Positions 26,201-33,872 of a stretch of 54,017 nucleotides of DNA are shown here, piece by piece. The notes beneath the pieces were generated by a model. That model saw only the letters and a program-made list of their open reading frames with translations. It searched no databases and was not told the DNA's origin. A program made the position numbers and the translations under genes. The DNA lies in assembly GCA_023451375.1 (NCBI GenBank), contig JAEXZS010000089.1, forward strand, positions 1-54,017. The letters are read 5' to 3'. The stretch is from Pseudomonadota bacterium. GTDB taxonomy: Bacteria > Pseudomonadota > Alphaproteobacteria > Caulobacterales > Caulobacteraceae. Position 1 is the first letter of the stretch. Every line of letters begins with the position of its first letter.

Positions 26201-26654
26201 CGCGGACATAGCCGTTGGCCGCGAAGTAGCGCTCCAGGGCCGCGATATCGAGGTCCTGCCCGACCCTGGCCTCGAAGCCGGCGGCCGTCGTCACCGACCG
26301 CGGCGGGGTCCGCTGCATCGCCGCCGACACCGTGGTCACGACCAGCAGGGGCTTGTCGCCGTCCTTCCGGCCCGCCAGGCGGGTCAGCGCCGCCATCCGC
26401 TGGGCCGCGACCGCCGCGCTGGGGCTCAGCCGGTCGTAGGGCAGGCAGTCCCATGCCGGATAGTCCAGCACCTCCACGTCCTGAGCAAAGAAGCCGAACG
26501 TCTGGGTGAAGGCCCCGGCGCGCTGATAGTCCCGCGCCACGAACAGGCCGACGCCGCCTGCCGCCTTCAGCCGCTCGGCTACGATGAGGGCGTCCAGCCC
26601 CTCCGGCGCGCCGCCTAATTCGACGTCGGTGCGATGATCCACGCGCGCGTCCAT
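23205..26654 (-). CDS. mfd: Transcription-repair coupling factor Mfd
   Basis: ATP-driven DNA translocase of 1149 residues that removes stalled RNA polymerase and recruits UvrA. The UvrB-like N-terminal modules occupy about residues 1-350. The RNA polymerase interaction domain near 490-545 includes GDLVVHVDHGIGRYEGL. The RecG-like motor has Walker A GDVGFGKTE (about 630), the DEEQ motif in VIVDEEQHFGVKHKEKL, and QIRGRVGRS. The C-terminal TRCF domain follows. The start directly abuts the sdhE stop, so the two are likely co-transcribed. Confidence 0.97.
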   Translation of the reverse strand: MDARVDHRTDVELGGAPEGLDALIVAERLKAAGGVGLFVARDYQRAGAFTQTFGFFAQDVEVLDYPAWDCLPYDRLSPSAAVAAQRMAALTRLAGRKDGDKPLLVVTTVSAAMQRTPPRSVTTAAGFEARVGQDLDIAALERYFAANGYVRASTVSERGEFAVRGGVIDVFPPGFEEPVRLDMFGSELESIRAFDPETQRSTGQMKAVSLAPVSEVLLDRETISRFRTGYLNQFGAPGDDPLYATISEGARRQGMEQWLPLFYDDLDTLFDYLPEAAQVFLDNQVETARGERWDLTTDAYEARVEAGKTKGGAIANRALPPSKLYLDQGDWNQALAGRSVRRFSPFSGGGEDAGGRLARGFSAERAQDSINLFEAVANHAQVLKREGKRVLFASWSEGSSERLAAMLNDHGLDHVVAVRDWKDVQGAPRDVYLRGVLSVEHGFVTEDLAVISETDILGDRLARPRKKRRAANFLAEASALTTGDLVVHVDHGIGRYEGLKTLDIQEAPHDCLELLYAGDSKLYLPVENIDLLTRYGAESDGVQLDRLGGAGWQARKAKAKERLRAMAEGLIALAAKRALRETDAVTPPPGLFAEFCARFPYEETDDQLNAIGDVLEDLGKGTPMDRLICGDVGFGKTEVALRAAFVVAMSGQQVAVVAPTTLLARQHYKTFKERFAGWPVKVRQLSRMVGAKEASETRAGLKDGSVEIVIGTHAVLSDQVGFKNLGLVIVDEEQHFGVKHKEKLKALRADVHLLTLTATPIPRTLQMALSGIREMSIIATPPVDRLAVRTYVTPWDPVLVREALLREKYRGGQAYYVAPRLKDLPDIERFLREQVPEVKFVVGHGQMGATQLEEVMSAFYDGEYDVLVSTTIVESGLDIPTANTLVVHRADMFGLAQLYQIRGRVGRSKARAFAYLTTDPVKPITLSAERRLQVLQSLDSLGAGFQLASHDLDQRGGGNLLGDEQSGHIREVGVELYQQMLEDAVAELKEKGEGAGVDRGWSPAINVGAAVLIPEAYVPDLNVRLSLYRRLSDAEQAEDREALAAELIDRFGPLPDEAKQLLKIVGIKANCRKACIEKIDIGPRGAVLTLRDNAFPNPAGLVGLIQKNHAFWKIRPDQKIVVSGDWPTAEERLKVAERITADLARVAGA

Positions 26655-26981
26655 TCAGCCGATCCCCTGGCTGACCTGAGCCGCCACATGGGCGCGCATA
26701 TAGGCGCGGACCTTGAACATCACGGGTCCGTCGAACTCGGCGGGGGTGGGATCCCGCTCGATGATCCAGCCATAGAGATACTGGTCTTCCTGATCCAGAA
26801 GGGCTTCGAACGCGGTCAATTCCTCATCGCTCAGCGTCGGCCCCACGGCGTCGGCGAACGGCCCAAGGACCATGTCGGCCTCGCGGAAGCCCCGCCGCCA
26901 GGCGCGAAACTGTATGCGGCCCATGCGCGCCTTGCGCTCGGGGTTCATTTCGCCTTGAGGGCGCGCGTCGATTTCGGCCAC
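26655..26981 (-). CDS. sdhE: Succinate dehydrogenase assembly factor SdhE
   Basis: Small cytoplasmic factor of 108 residues that helps attach FAD covalently to SdhA. The core has AWRRGFREADMVLGPFAD, carrying the RGxxE motif, followed by the acidic helix LSDEELTAFEALLDQEDQ and YLYGWIIER. An N-terminal extension of about 20 residues is typical of alphaproteobacterial forms. It is directly followed by mfd and divergent from recG, a recG-sdhE-mfd arrangement that is common in this class. Confidence 0.93.
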   Translation of the reverse strand: MAEIDARPQGEMNPERKARMGRIQFRAWRRGFREADMVLGPFADAVGPTLSDEELTAFEALLDQEDQYLYGWIIERDPTPAEFDGPVMFKVRAYMRAHVAAQVSQGIG

Positions 26982-27081
26982 AAGAATCCTTGCCCGGTCC
27001 AGACTTTCAAACAGGTCGCGGGAAATAGCGTTCCTCGCACGACTTCGCCACCCGTCTTGGTCCCGCTATGTTCTCGTTCCG

Positions 27082-29181
27082 ATGCGGCCGCCGATTCTCT
27101 TTCCCCTGTTCGCGGAGGTCTCAACCCTGAAGGGGGTGGGCCAGCGCACCCTGCCTCTGGTGCAGAAGGTGGCGGGTCCGCTGGTGCGCGACCTGGTCTT
27201 CCTGTCGCCCTCGGGCCTGATCGTCCGACATTCCATGAAGGCCGCGACCGCGACCGAGGGAGAGGTCGGCGTCTTCGAGGTGACGATCGATCGGCTGTTC
27301 CCGCCCGGCCGTCCCGGCGCGCCGCTGAAGGTGCGCGCCGGCGACGACACCGGCTTCGTCCACCTGATCTGGTTCGGCGGCTCGCCCCAGCACATCGACC
27401 GCCTGCTGCCGCGTGGAGAGCGGCGGCTGGTCTCCGGCAAGGTCGAACGCTTCAACGCCGAGGTCCAGATCGTCCATCCGGACATTGTCGCGGCGGACAA
27501 GGCGGATGAATTGGCGATGTCCGAACCCGTCTATCCGGCGACGCAGGGATTGACCGCCCGCCAGGTGCGAAAGCTGGTCCAGGCCGCCCTGCCCGCCGCG
27601 CCGGACTTGCCGGAATGGCAGGACCCCGAATGGCTGGCGCGCCAGAAGTGGCCGGGCTGGCGCGCCGCGCTGGACGCCCTTCACAACCCTGCGGCCGAAC
27701 CTGACCTGTCGCCCGATGCGCCCGCCCGCCAACGTCTGGCCTATGACGAGTTCCTTGCGCACCAGCTGGCTCTGGCCCGCCGTCGCCGCGCCCGCCAGAT
27801 CGCGCCCGCGCCCATCGTCACGCCGGGCGGGGCGTCGGAACAATTGCTGCACGCCCTGCCCTTCCGCCTGACCGGCGCGCAGGATCGGGCGATCGCGGAA
27901 ATCCGTCGCGACCTGGCCTCGGGCCAGCAGATGGGACGCCTGCTGCAGGGGGACGTGGGCTCGGGCAAGACGGCCGTCGCGGCCCTGGCCCTGGCGGACG
28001 CGGCGTCCAGCGGCTTCCAGTCCGCCCTGATGGCCCCTACCGAGACCCTGGCCCGCCAACATTTCGAAAAGCTGGGCCCGTTGCTGGAGGCCGCCGGCGT
28101 GACCGCCGTCCTGCTCACCGGTCGCGACACCAACGGACAGCGCCGCGAGAAGCTGACCGCCCTCGGCTCGGGCCAGGCGCAGGTCGCCATCGGCACCCAC
28201 GCCCTGTTCCAGGACGCCGTCCGCTTCGACCGCCTGGCGCTGGCCGTCATCGACGAGCAGCACCGCTTCGGGGTCGGCGAACGCCAGCGGCTCCAGGCCA
28301 AGGGCGACCCTCGCCTCGGCGCGGTCCACCTGCTGACCATGTCGGCCACGCCCATCCCGCGCACCCTGGAGCTGACGCAGTACGGGGAGCTGGAGGTCAG
28401 CCGCCTGACGGAGAAGCCGCCTGGCCGAACACCCGTCGCCACCGCCGTCCTGCCGCTGGCGCGGATTGGCGAGGTCGCGGCCCGGCTGAAGACCGCCGTC
28501 GAAAGCGGCGCTCAGGCCTATTGGATCTGCCCCCTGGTCGCGGAATCCGAGGCCATCGATCTCGCCGCCGCCGAGGACCGCGCCGCCGACCTGCGCCGCC
28601 TGCTGAACATCGAGGTTGGCCTGGCCCACGGCCAGATCCCGGGCGCGGAACGCGAGACCGTCATGGCCGACTTCGCCGACGGCCGCCTGCCGGTGCTGGT
28701 GGCCACCACCGTGGTCGAGGTCGGCGTCGACGTGCCCAACGCCTCCATCATGGTCATCGAGCACGCGGACCGCTTCGGCCTGGCCCAGTTGCACCAGCTG
28801 CGCGGGCGTGTCGGGCGGGGGGCTAAGGCAAGCGCCTGCATCCTGCTCTATGGCGGGCAGGATGGGGCCCAAGGACGCGGATTGGGCGAGACGGCGAAGG
28901 AACGGCTGGAGACCCTGCGTCGCAGCGAGGACGGTTTCCTGATCGCCGAGGAGGACTTCCGGCTTCGCGGCGGCGGCGATCCGCTGGGCCTGAAGCAGAG
29001 CGGCTTTCCCGCCTATCGCTTCGCCGATCCCATCCGTCATCGCAGCCTGATGCTGGCCGCCGCCGACGACGCCCGCCTGATCATGAACCGCGACCCCGAC
29101 CTGCTGTCGGAACGCGGCCGCGCCGTGCAGATCCTGGAGGAGTTGTTCGACTGGAAGGGCCACAAGGCCGGATCGGACTGA
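27082..29181 (+). CDS. recG: ATP-dependent DNA helicase RecG
   Basis: Branched-DNA helicase of 699 residues that regresses stalled replication forks and processes Holliday junctions. The N-terminal wedge domain (about 1-240) includes an OB-like segment. The motor shows GDVGSGKTA (residues 290-298), the DEQH box in AVIDEQHRFGVGERQRL, LTMSATPIPRTL, and LHQLRGRVGRG. The length matches the family. It lies 12 bases before pncB on the same strand. Confidence 0.97.
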   Translation: MRPPILFPLFAEVSTLKGVGQRTLPLVQKVAGPLVRDLVFLSPSGLIVRHSMKAATATEGEVGVFEVTIDRLFPPGRPGAPLKVRAGDDTGFVHLIWFGGSPQHIDRLLPRGERRLVSGKVERFNAEVQIVHPDIVAADKADELAMSEPVYPATQGLTARQVRKLVQAALPAAPDLPEWQDPEWLARQKWPGWRAALDALHNPAAEPDLSPDAPARQRLAYDEFLAHQLALARRRRARQIAPAPIVTPGGASEQLLHALPFRLTGAQDRAIAEIRRDLASGQQMGRLLQGDVGSGKTAVAALALADAASSGFQSALMAPTETLARQHFEKLGPLLEAAGVTAVLLTGRDTNGQRREKLTALGSGQAQVAIGTHALFQDAVRFDRLALAVIDEQHRFGVGERQRLQAKGDPRLGAVHLLTMSATPIPRTLELTQYGELEVSRLTEKPPGRTPVATAVLPLARIGEVAARLKTAVESGAQAYWICPLVAESEAIDLAAAEDRAADLRRLLNIEVGLAHGQIPGAERETVMADFADGRLPVLVATTVVEVGVDVPNASIMVIEHADRFGLAQLHQLRGRVGRGAKASACILLYGGQDGAQGRGLGETAKERLETLRRSEDGFLIAEEDFRLRGGGDPLGLKQSGFPAYRFADPIRHRSLMLAAADDARLIMNRDPDLLSERGRAVQILEELFDWKGHKAGSD

Positions 29182-29193
29182 TAGGGTCGCCGC

Positions 29194-30489
29194 ATGGACC
29201 TCGCCAAACGCGCCTATGACCAGGGCTTCCGCCTGGACCCGATCGTCCGCAGCCTGCTGGACACCGACTTTTACAAGCTCTTGATGTTGCAGCTGATCTG
29301 GCGCGAGCACCGCGACGTGCCCGTGACTTTTCAGGTCATCAACCGCACCCGGTCGGTGCGGCTGGCTGACGAGATCGACATCGTCGCCCTGCGCGAACAG
29401 CTGGACCACGCCCGCACCCTGCGTTTCACCAACAAGGAACTGGTCTGGCTGGCCGGCAACACCTTCTATGGCGTAAAGCAGATCTTCTCGCCCGACTTCA
29501 TGGCATGGCTGGCCGAGTATCGCCTGCCGGACTACGAGCTGGCGGTCGAGGACGGGCAGTACGTCCTGACCTTCGCCGGCCCCTGGCCCGAGGTGACCCT
29601 GTGGGAGATCCCTGCGCTGGCCATCCTCAACGAACTGCGCTGCCGCGCCGGATTGCGACGGCTGGGCCGGTTCGAGCTGGACGTCCTCTACTCCCGAGCC
29701 AAGACCCGCCTGTGGTCCAAGGTCGAGCGGCTGCGCGCCCTGCCCGATCTGGCGCTGTCCGACTTCGGCACCCGCCGCCGCCACGGCTTCCTTTGGCAAC
29801 GTTGGTGCATCCAGGCGCTGAAGGAAGGTCTCGACCGCGCCTTCATCGGCACCTCCAACGTGCTCCACGCCATGGAGAATGATCTGGAGGCCATCGGCAC
29901 CAATGGTCACGAACTGCCGATGGTGCTGGCGGCCCTGGCGCCGGACGAGGCGGCCCTGGCGGCCACGCCGTACGCCGTGCTGGACGAATGGCGACGCCAC
30001 TATGCCGGCAACCTGCTGGTCGTGCTGCCTGACGCGTTCGGCACCGAGGCCTTCCTGGAGCATGCACCCGACTGGGTCGCCGACTGGACCGGCTTCCGGC
30101 CCGACTCGGCCCCGCCGTTGGAGGCGGGTGAACGGCTGATCGCCTGGTGGAGGGCGCGCGGGCGCGATCCGGCGAAGAAGCTGCTGATCTTCTCGGACGG
30201 CATGGACGTGGATTCGATGGAGGCGGCGCACGCCCGCTTCCACGGCCGCGCCCGCCTCAGCTTCGGCTGGGGCACCAACCTGACCAACGACTTCCGCGAC
30301 TGCTCGCCTGCCCCGGCGCCGGAGCTCGCTCCCATCTCCCTGGTCTGCAAGGTGGCCGAGGTCGCCGGCCAGCCCGCCGTCAAACTGTCCGACAACCCGG
30401 AAAAGGCGGTGGGCGACGCGGCCGAGATCGCGCGCTACCGCCGGGTCTTCGGCGTTCGCGGCGCCGTCTCCCAGCCGGTGGAGGTCTGA
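29194..30489 (+). CDS. pncB: Nicotinate phosphoribosyltransferase
   Basis: Salvage enzyme of 431 residues that makes nicotinic acid mononucleotide from nicotinate and PRPP, feeding NAD synthesis. Recognisable features are LLDTDFYKLLMLQLIW near the N-terminus, FGTRRRHGF near residue 190, FIGTSNVLHA with the conserved histidine, and the phosphate-binding region FSDGMDVDSM with SFGWGTNLTNDF. It follows recG closely and probably shares its transcript. Together with the CinA-like gene at 20076 it gives two pyridine-salvage genes in the window. Confidence 0.96.
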   Translation: MDLAKRAYDQGFRLDPIVRSLLDTDFYKLLMLQLIWREHRDVPVTFQVINRTRSVRLADEIDIVALREQLDHARTLRFTNKELVWLAGNTFYGVKQIFSPDFMAWLAEYRLPDYELAVEDGQYVLTFAGPWPEVTLWEIPALAILNELRCRAGLRRLGRFELDVLYSRAKTRLWSKVERLRALPDLALSDFGTRRRHGFLWQRWCIQALKEGLDRAFIGTSNVLHAMENDLEAIGTNGHELPMVLAALAPDEAALAATPYAVLDEWRRHYAGNLLVVLPDAFGTEAFLEHAPDWVADWTGFRPDSAPPLEAGERLIAWWRARGRDPAKKLLIFSDGMDVDSMEAAHARFHGRARLSFGWGTNLTNDFRDCSPAPAPELAPISLVCKVAEVAGQPAVKLSDNPEKAVGDAAEIARYRRVFGVRGAVSQPVEV

Positions 30490-30525
30490 AACCCGGCCTT
30501 AAGCCCGATCGGCCATAAGGCGAGC

Positions 30526-31266
30526 ATGAGCGCCTTCATCGACAAGATGCGCCGCCGCGCCGGCCGCTATCTCGACGTCCGTCCCATGACGGTGAAGCCG
30601 TCGCGCGGCGTCCTCAGCCTGTCGTTCGACGACATTCCCGCCTCCGCCTGGACCGAGGCCGGACCGATCCTGGCCGAGCACGGGATCAAGGCCACCTACT
30701 ATGTCTGCGGCGGCCTGTCGGGCGGACGCAACCTGGACCTGCCGCAGTTCGAGGTGGAGGATCTGCAGGCGATCCACGCCGCCGGCCACGAGATCGGCTG
30801 CCACACCTACGAGCACGTATCGACCCTGGCGCTGTCGCCTGCCGAACTGGAGGCCAGCCTAGCCCGCAATGCCGCCTGGGTCGCCGAGCGGCTGGACGGA
30901 TACGAGATGCGAACCTTCGCCTATCCGTTCGGCGACTGCGCCCTGAGCGCGAAATCGGTGATCGACCGCCGCTTCCTGTGCGGGCGGGGGGTGCGCGACG
31001 GGATCAACGCGGGGCGGGCCGACCGCAACCTGCTGCAGGCCATCGGCCTGGAGAGCCGCCGCCTGCCCGGCTACGACCTGGAGAAACTGACCCAGGACTG
31101 CGCCGCGTCAGGGGGATGGCTGATCGCCTACGGCCACGACGTCAGCGACGCCCCGACCCCCTACGGCTGCCGCCCCGAGGACCTGGACCGCCTGATCCGC
31201 CTCGCCAGGGCCGCCGAGCTCGACATCCAGCCGGTCGCGGCAGCCTGGGCCTCGGCTACCGCCTGA
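30526..31266 (+). CDS. Polysaccharide deacetylase family protein
   Basis: Carbohydrate esterase 4-type (NodB homology) protein of 246 residues. The catalytic and metal motifs are visible: SFDD (33-36) for the TFDDG motif, and HTYEH (H93, H97) for HSxxH. RTFAYPFGD near residue 127 and AYGHDV near 200 supply the remaining metal and product contacts. No clear signal peptide is present, so a cytoplasmic role on a nucleotide sugar or lipid-linked saccharide is possible. It follows pncB by 36 bases. Confidence 0.85.
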   Translation: MSAFIDKMRRRAGRYLDVRPMTVKPSRGVLSLSFDDIPASAWTEAGPILAEHGIKATYYVCGGLSGGRNLDLPQFEVEDLQAIHAAGHEIGCHTYEHVSTLALSPAELEASLARNAAWVAERLDGYEMRTFAYPFGDCALSAKSVIDRRFLCGRGVRDGINAGRADRNLLQAIGLESRRLPGYDLEKLTQDCAASGGWLIAYGHDVSDAPTPYGCRPEDLDRLIRLARAAELDIQPVAAAWASATA

Positions 31267-31268
31267 TC

Positions 31269-32177
31269 TTACCCGGCTTTGCGCCTGTCCGCCCAGGCGA
31301 TCAGTTCCTTGCGCGGCCATACCATCAGCCAAGAGCGCGCGGTGTATTCGCCGCTGTCGATCAGCGCCTTGCGCGAGGCGGAGGCCGCCCCGGCTCTCTC
31401 GGTATGGATCGGCGCCGGCCCCTGATGCACCATGAAGGCTCCGCCCTTCAGCGGGTTCAGCCGCAGGTGCGCCAGACGCGGGCTGATGTCGCTCAGCGGC
31501 GGATCATAGAACCAGCTGGAGCCGATCATCCCCGCGACTTCAGGACGGACACGGCAGATTTCCGCCGCCGTCGCCCAGGCCTCGTTCCAGCCCTCTTCGT
31601 TGAAGCCGCGCAGCCAGCGACTTTCGGTGTGCACCTCCAGCCACGGCGCCTTCTTCGCTCCCGCCGCCAGATAGCGGAACAACGGCCCGACGCCCCGGCC
31701 GTCCAGCGCATGCCTGACGATCTGCTTCGGCCCCAGCGGCGAGCTCAGGTCGATCACCTGGCTCTTCGCCCCCGGGACGCTCAGCGCCAGGGCGAAGCGC
31801 ACATCCTTGGACCAGTGATCGAAGTCGTAGGCGCCGTCCGCCTTGCTCAGGAAGCCCGCCAATTGCTCGATCCAGTAAGGATAGAGCGCCATGACCTCGG
31901 CCGGCATCCTCAATGCCGCCGCCCGCTCGTTTAGTCCCAACGCCCAGGTGGCGACCAGTCCGCGTCTTACGTCATCCGACGCGCGCGCTCCCAGGAACTC
32001 GTCGACCGCCTTGGCCGGCATCTCGAAGTCCCAATGGGGCGCGGCCTCGGCGGCCTTGGCGGCGGCGGGACCGGCGGCGGCGCCGACCCGCGCACGGCCT
32101 TCGGGGGAAAGCCCGTCCAGTACGGCCTGGAAAGCTGCGATATCGGGGGTCAGGTGCATATCCATGTTCGCCAGCAT
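31269..32177 (-). CDS. Conserved-looking protein of unknown function
   Basis: A soluble 302-residue protein. I do not recognise its family. Alternative start codons follow closely (M5, M7). The N-terminal third is Ala-rich and helical. The C-terminal half has dense aromatic and charged motifs such as ESRWLRGFNEEGWNEAW, GSSWFYDPPLSDISPRLAHL and ARSWLMVWPRKELIAWAD, which look like conserved enzyme or binding motifs. No signal peptide or membrane segment is seen. It is convergent with the deacetylase (two bases apart) and divergent from the RidA-like gene. Codon use resembles its neighbours, so recent transfer is not suggested. Confidence 0.7.
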   Translation of the reverse strand: MLANMDMHLTPDIAAFQAVLDGLSPEGRARVGAAAGPAAAKAAEAAPHWDFEMPAKAVDEFLGARASDDVRRGLVATWALGLNERAAALRMPAEVMALYPYWIEQLAGFLSKADGAYDFDHWSKDVRFALALSVPGAKSQVIDLSSPLGPKQIVRHALDGRGVGPLFRYLAAGAKKAPWLEVHTESRWLRGFNEEGWNEAWATAAEICRVRPEVAGMIGSSWFYDPPLSDISPRLAHLRLNPLKGGAFMVHQGPAPIHTERAGAASASRKALIDSGEYTARSWLMVWPRKELIAWADRRKAG

Positions 32178-32271
32178 GGCACGGCGCGGTTGGCGAACGC
32201 TTAAAGCGCCGCGACGGGTGACGCGGCCCTTGCCGCGCGCTATGCCGCCGCCCAGATCAGAGGAGCCTTAC

Positions 32272-32730
32272 ATGACCATCGACGCCCGCATCGCCGAACT
32301 CGGCATCGTCCTGCCGGAGCCCGCCAGGGCCGTGGCCAACTATGTGCCGTTCGTCCGGACCGGCGATCTGGTCCACATCTCCGGTCAGCTGTCCAACGAC
32401 GCTTCCGGCGGGGTGAAGGGCACGGTTGGCGTCGACGTGACGCCTGAGCAGGCGAACGCCGCGGCGCGCCTGTGCGGCGTCAACCTGCTCGCTCAGATCA
32501 AGGCCGCCTGCGACGGCGACCTGTCGCGCGTCGTGCGCGTGGTGAAGCTGGGCGGCTTCGTCCAGGCCGGGCCCGACTTCGAGGCCATTCCGGCCGTCAT
32601 CAACGGCTGCTCGGACCTGATGGTCGAGGTGTTCGGCGACGCCGGCCGTCACGCCCGCTCCGCTGTCGGCGTCTACAGGCTGCCGCTGGGCTTCGCCGTC
32701 GAGGTGGACGCCATCGTGGAGATCCGTTGA
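32272..32730 (+). CDS. RidA/YjgF-family protein
   Basis: A 152-residue member of the RidA superfamily. Some members hydrolyse reactive enamines/imines produced by PLP enzymes; others have different or unknown roles. Visible motifs are VHISGQLSNDASGG, VRVVKLGGFVQAGPDF, and the C-terminal HARSAVGVYRLPLGFAVEVD, containing the arginine that binds substrate carboxylates in the hydrolytic type. ATG 32272 is preceded by AGAGGAG (32258-32264). The length exceeds that of classical RidA (about 130) and matches the longer COG0251 subgroup. The stop overlaps the start of the FemAB-like gene (TTGA). Confidence 0.88.
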   Translation: MTIDARIAELGIVLPEPARAVANYVPFVRTGDLVHISGQLSNDASGGVKGTVGVDVTPEQANAAARLCGVNLLAQIKAACDGDLSRVVRVVKLGGFVQAGPDFEAIPAVINGCSDLMVEVFGDAGRHARSAVGVYRLPLGFAVEVDAIVEIR

Positions 32731-33872
32731 GCTTTCAGATCACGGTTCACGACGGGATCGCCGACATCGGCCAGGCCGCCTGGGACGCCTGCGCGGACCC
32801 GACCGGCGATCCCTTCGCCTCCTACGCCTTCCTCCACGCCTGTGAAGCGTCCGGCAGCGCGGTTCCTCGCCAGGGCTGGGCGGCGCGCCACCTGGCTCTG
32901 CGCGCCGAGGACAACAGCGTCCTCGGCGTCATGCCCCTCTATCTGAAGGGCCACAGCCAAGGCGAATACGTATTCGACCACAGCTGGGCCGAGGCCTACG
33001 AACGCGCCGGCGGCCGCTACTATCCCAAGCTGCTAGGGGCCGTTCCCTTCACGCCGGCGACCGGCCCGCGTTTCCTCAGCCATCCGGCCGCCGATCATGC
33101 CACGGTGCGCGACGCGCTGATCGAGGGCGCCCTCACCCTCGTGGAGCGGTTGGGCGTGTCGTCGCTGCACGTCAACTTCCCCACCGAGCCGGACTGGTCC
33201 GCCATGACCGAGGCCGGGCTGCTGCCGCGCCGCGACATCCAGTACATTTGGCGAAACGCGGGCTATGCAGCCTTCGACGACTTCCTGGCCGCCCTGTCAT
33301 CCAACCGGCGCAAGACCATCCGGCGGGAGCGCCGCGACGCTCAGACCGGGCTCGACATTCGTGTTTTAACCGGCAGAGACCTGAGCGAAGAAGCCTGGGA
33401 CGCCTTTTTCGCCTTCTACATGGACACGGGCTCCCGAAAGTGGGGCCGCCCATATCTGACCCGCGCCTTCTTCTCCCTGGTTGGCGAAACCATGGCGCAG
33501 CGCATCGCCCTGGTCATGGCTTACCGCGACGGGACGCCCATCGCCGGCGCCCTGAACTTCATCGGCCGCGATGCGCTCTACGGCCGCCAGTGGGGCGCGC
33601 TGGAAGAGGTGCCCTTCCTCCATTTCGAGCTCTGCTACTATCAGGCCATCGACTTCGCCATTTCACGCGGCCTCTCCCGCGTCGAGGCGGGCGCGCAGGG
33701 GGAGCATAAGATCGCGCGCGGCTACCTTCCCTCGCCCGTCTATTCGTCCCACTTCATCGCCGATCCGGCCCTGCGCGGCCCGGTCGCCCGGTATCTGGAA
33801 GGCGAGCGACCGGCGGTAGAGGCCGAGATGTGGGCAATGACCGAACAACAGTCGCCCTACCGTCAGACCTGA
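32727..33872 (+). CDS. FemAB-like acyltransferase (GNAT, DUF482)
   Basis: A 381-residue protein of the GNAT/FemAB-like family annotated as peptidoglycan biosynthesis or recognition proteins (PF04339 type). Characteristic stretches are DPFASYAFLHACEASGSA near the N-terminus, VFDHSWAEAYERAGGRYYPKL, LSSNRRKTIRRERRD, and HFELCYYQAIDFAI followed by EAGAQGEHKIARGYLP. The best start is TTG 32727, overlapping the ridA-like stop. Relatives are proposed to transfer amino-acyl or acyl groups, but the substrate is unproven. It ends with a 10-base convergent overlap with the methyltransferase gene. Confidence 0.82.
   Translation: MSFQITVHDGIADIGQAAWDACADPTGDPFASYAFLHACEASGSAVPRQGWAARHLALRAEDNSVLGVMPLYLKGHSQGEYVFDHSWAEAYERAGGRYYPKLLGAVPFTPATGPRFLSHPAADHATVRDALIEGALTLVERLGVSSLHVNFPTEPDWSAMTEAGLLPRRDIQYIWRNAGYAAFDDFLAALSSNRRKTIRRERRDAQTGLDIRVLTGRDLSEEAWDAFFAFYMDTGSRKWGRPYLTRAFFSLVGETMAQRIALVMAYRDGTPIAGALNFIGRDALYGRQWGALEEVPFLHFELCYYQAIDFAISRGLSRVEAGAQGEHKIARGYLPSPVYSSHFIADPALRGPVARYLEGERPAVEAEMWAMTEQQSPYRQT

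Noticed and set aside
23751..26618. A 955-codon open frame antisense to mfd
   Set aside because: Same reason: it mirrors mfd, and long stop-free antisense frames are expected at this GC content.
27121..30243. A 1040-codon open frame antisense to recG and pncB
   Set aside because: Its low-complexity, Gln/Gly/Arg/Val-rich product is typical of the antisense frame of high-GC genes. It covers two certain genes and matches nothing.
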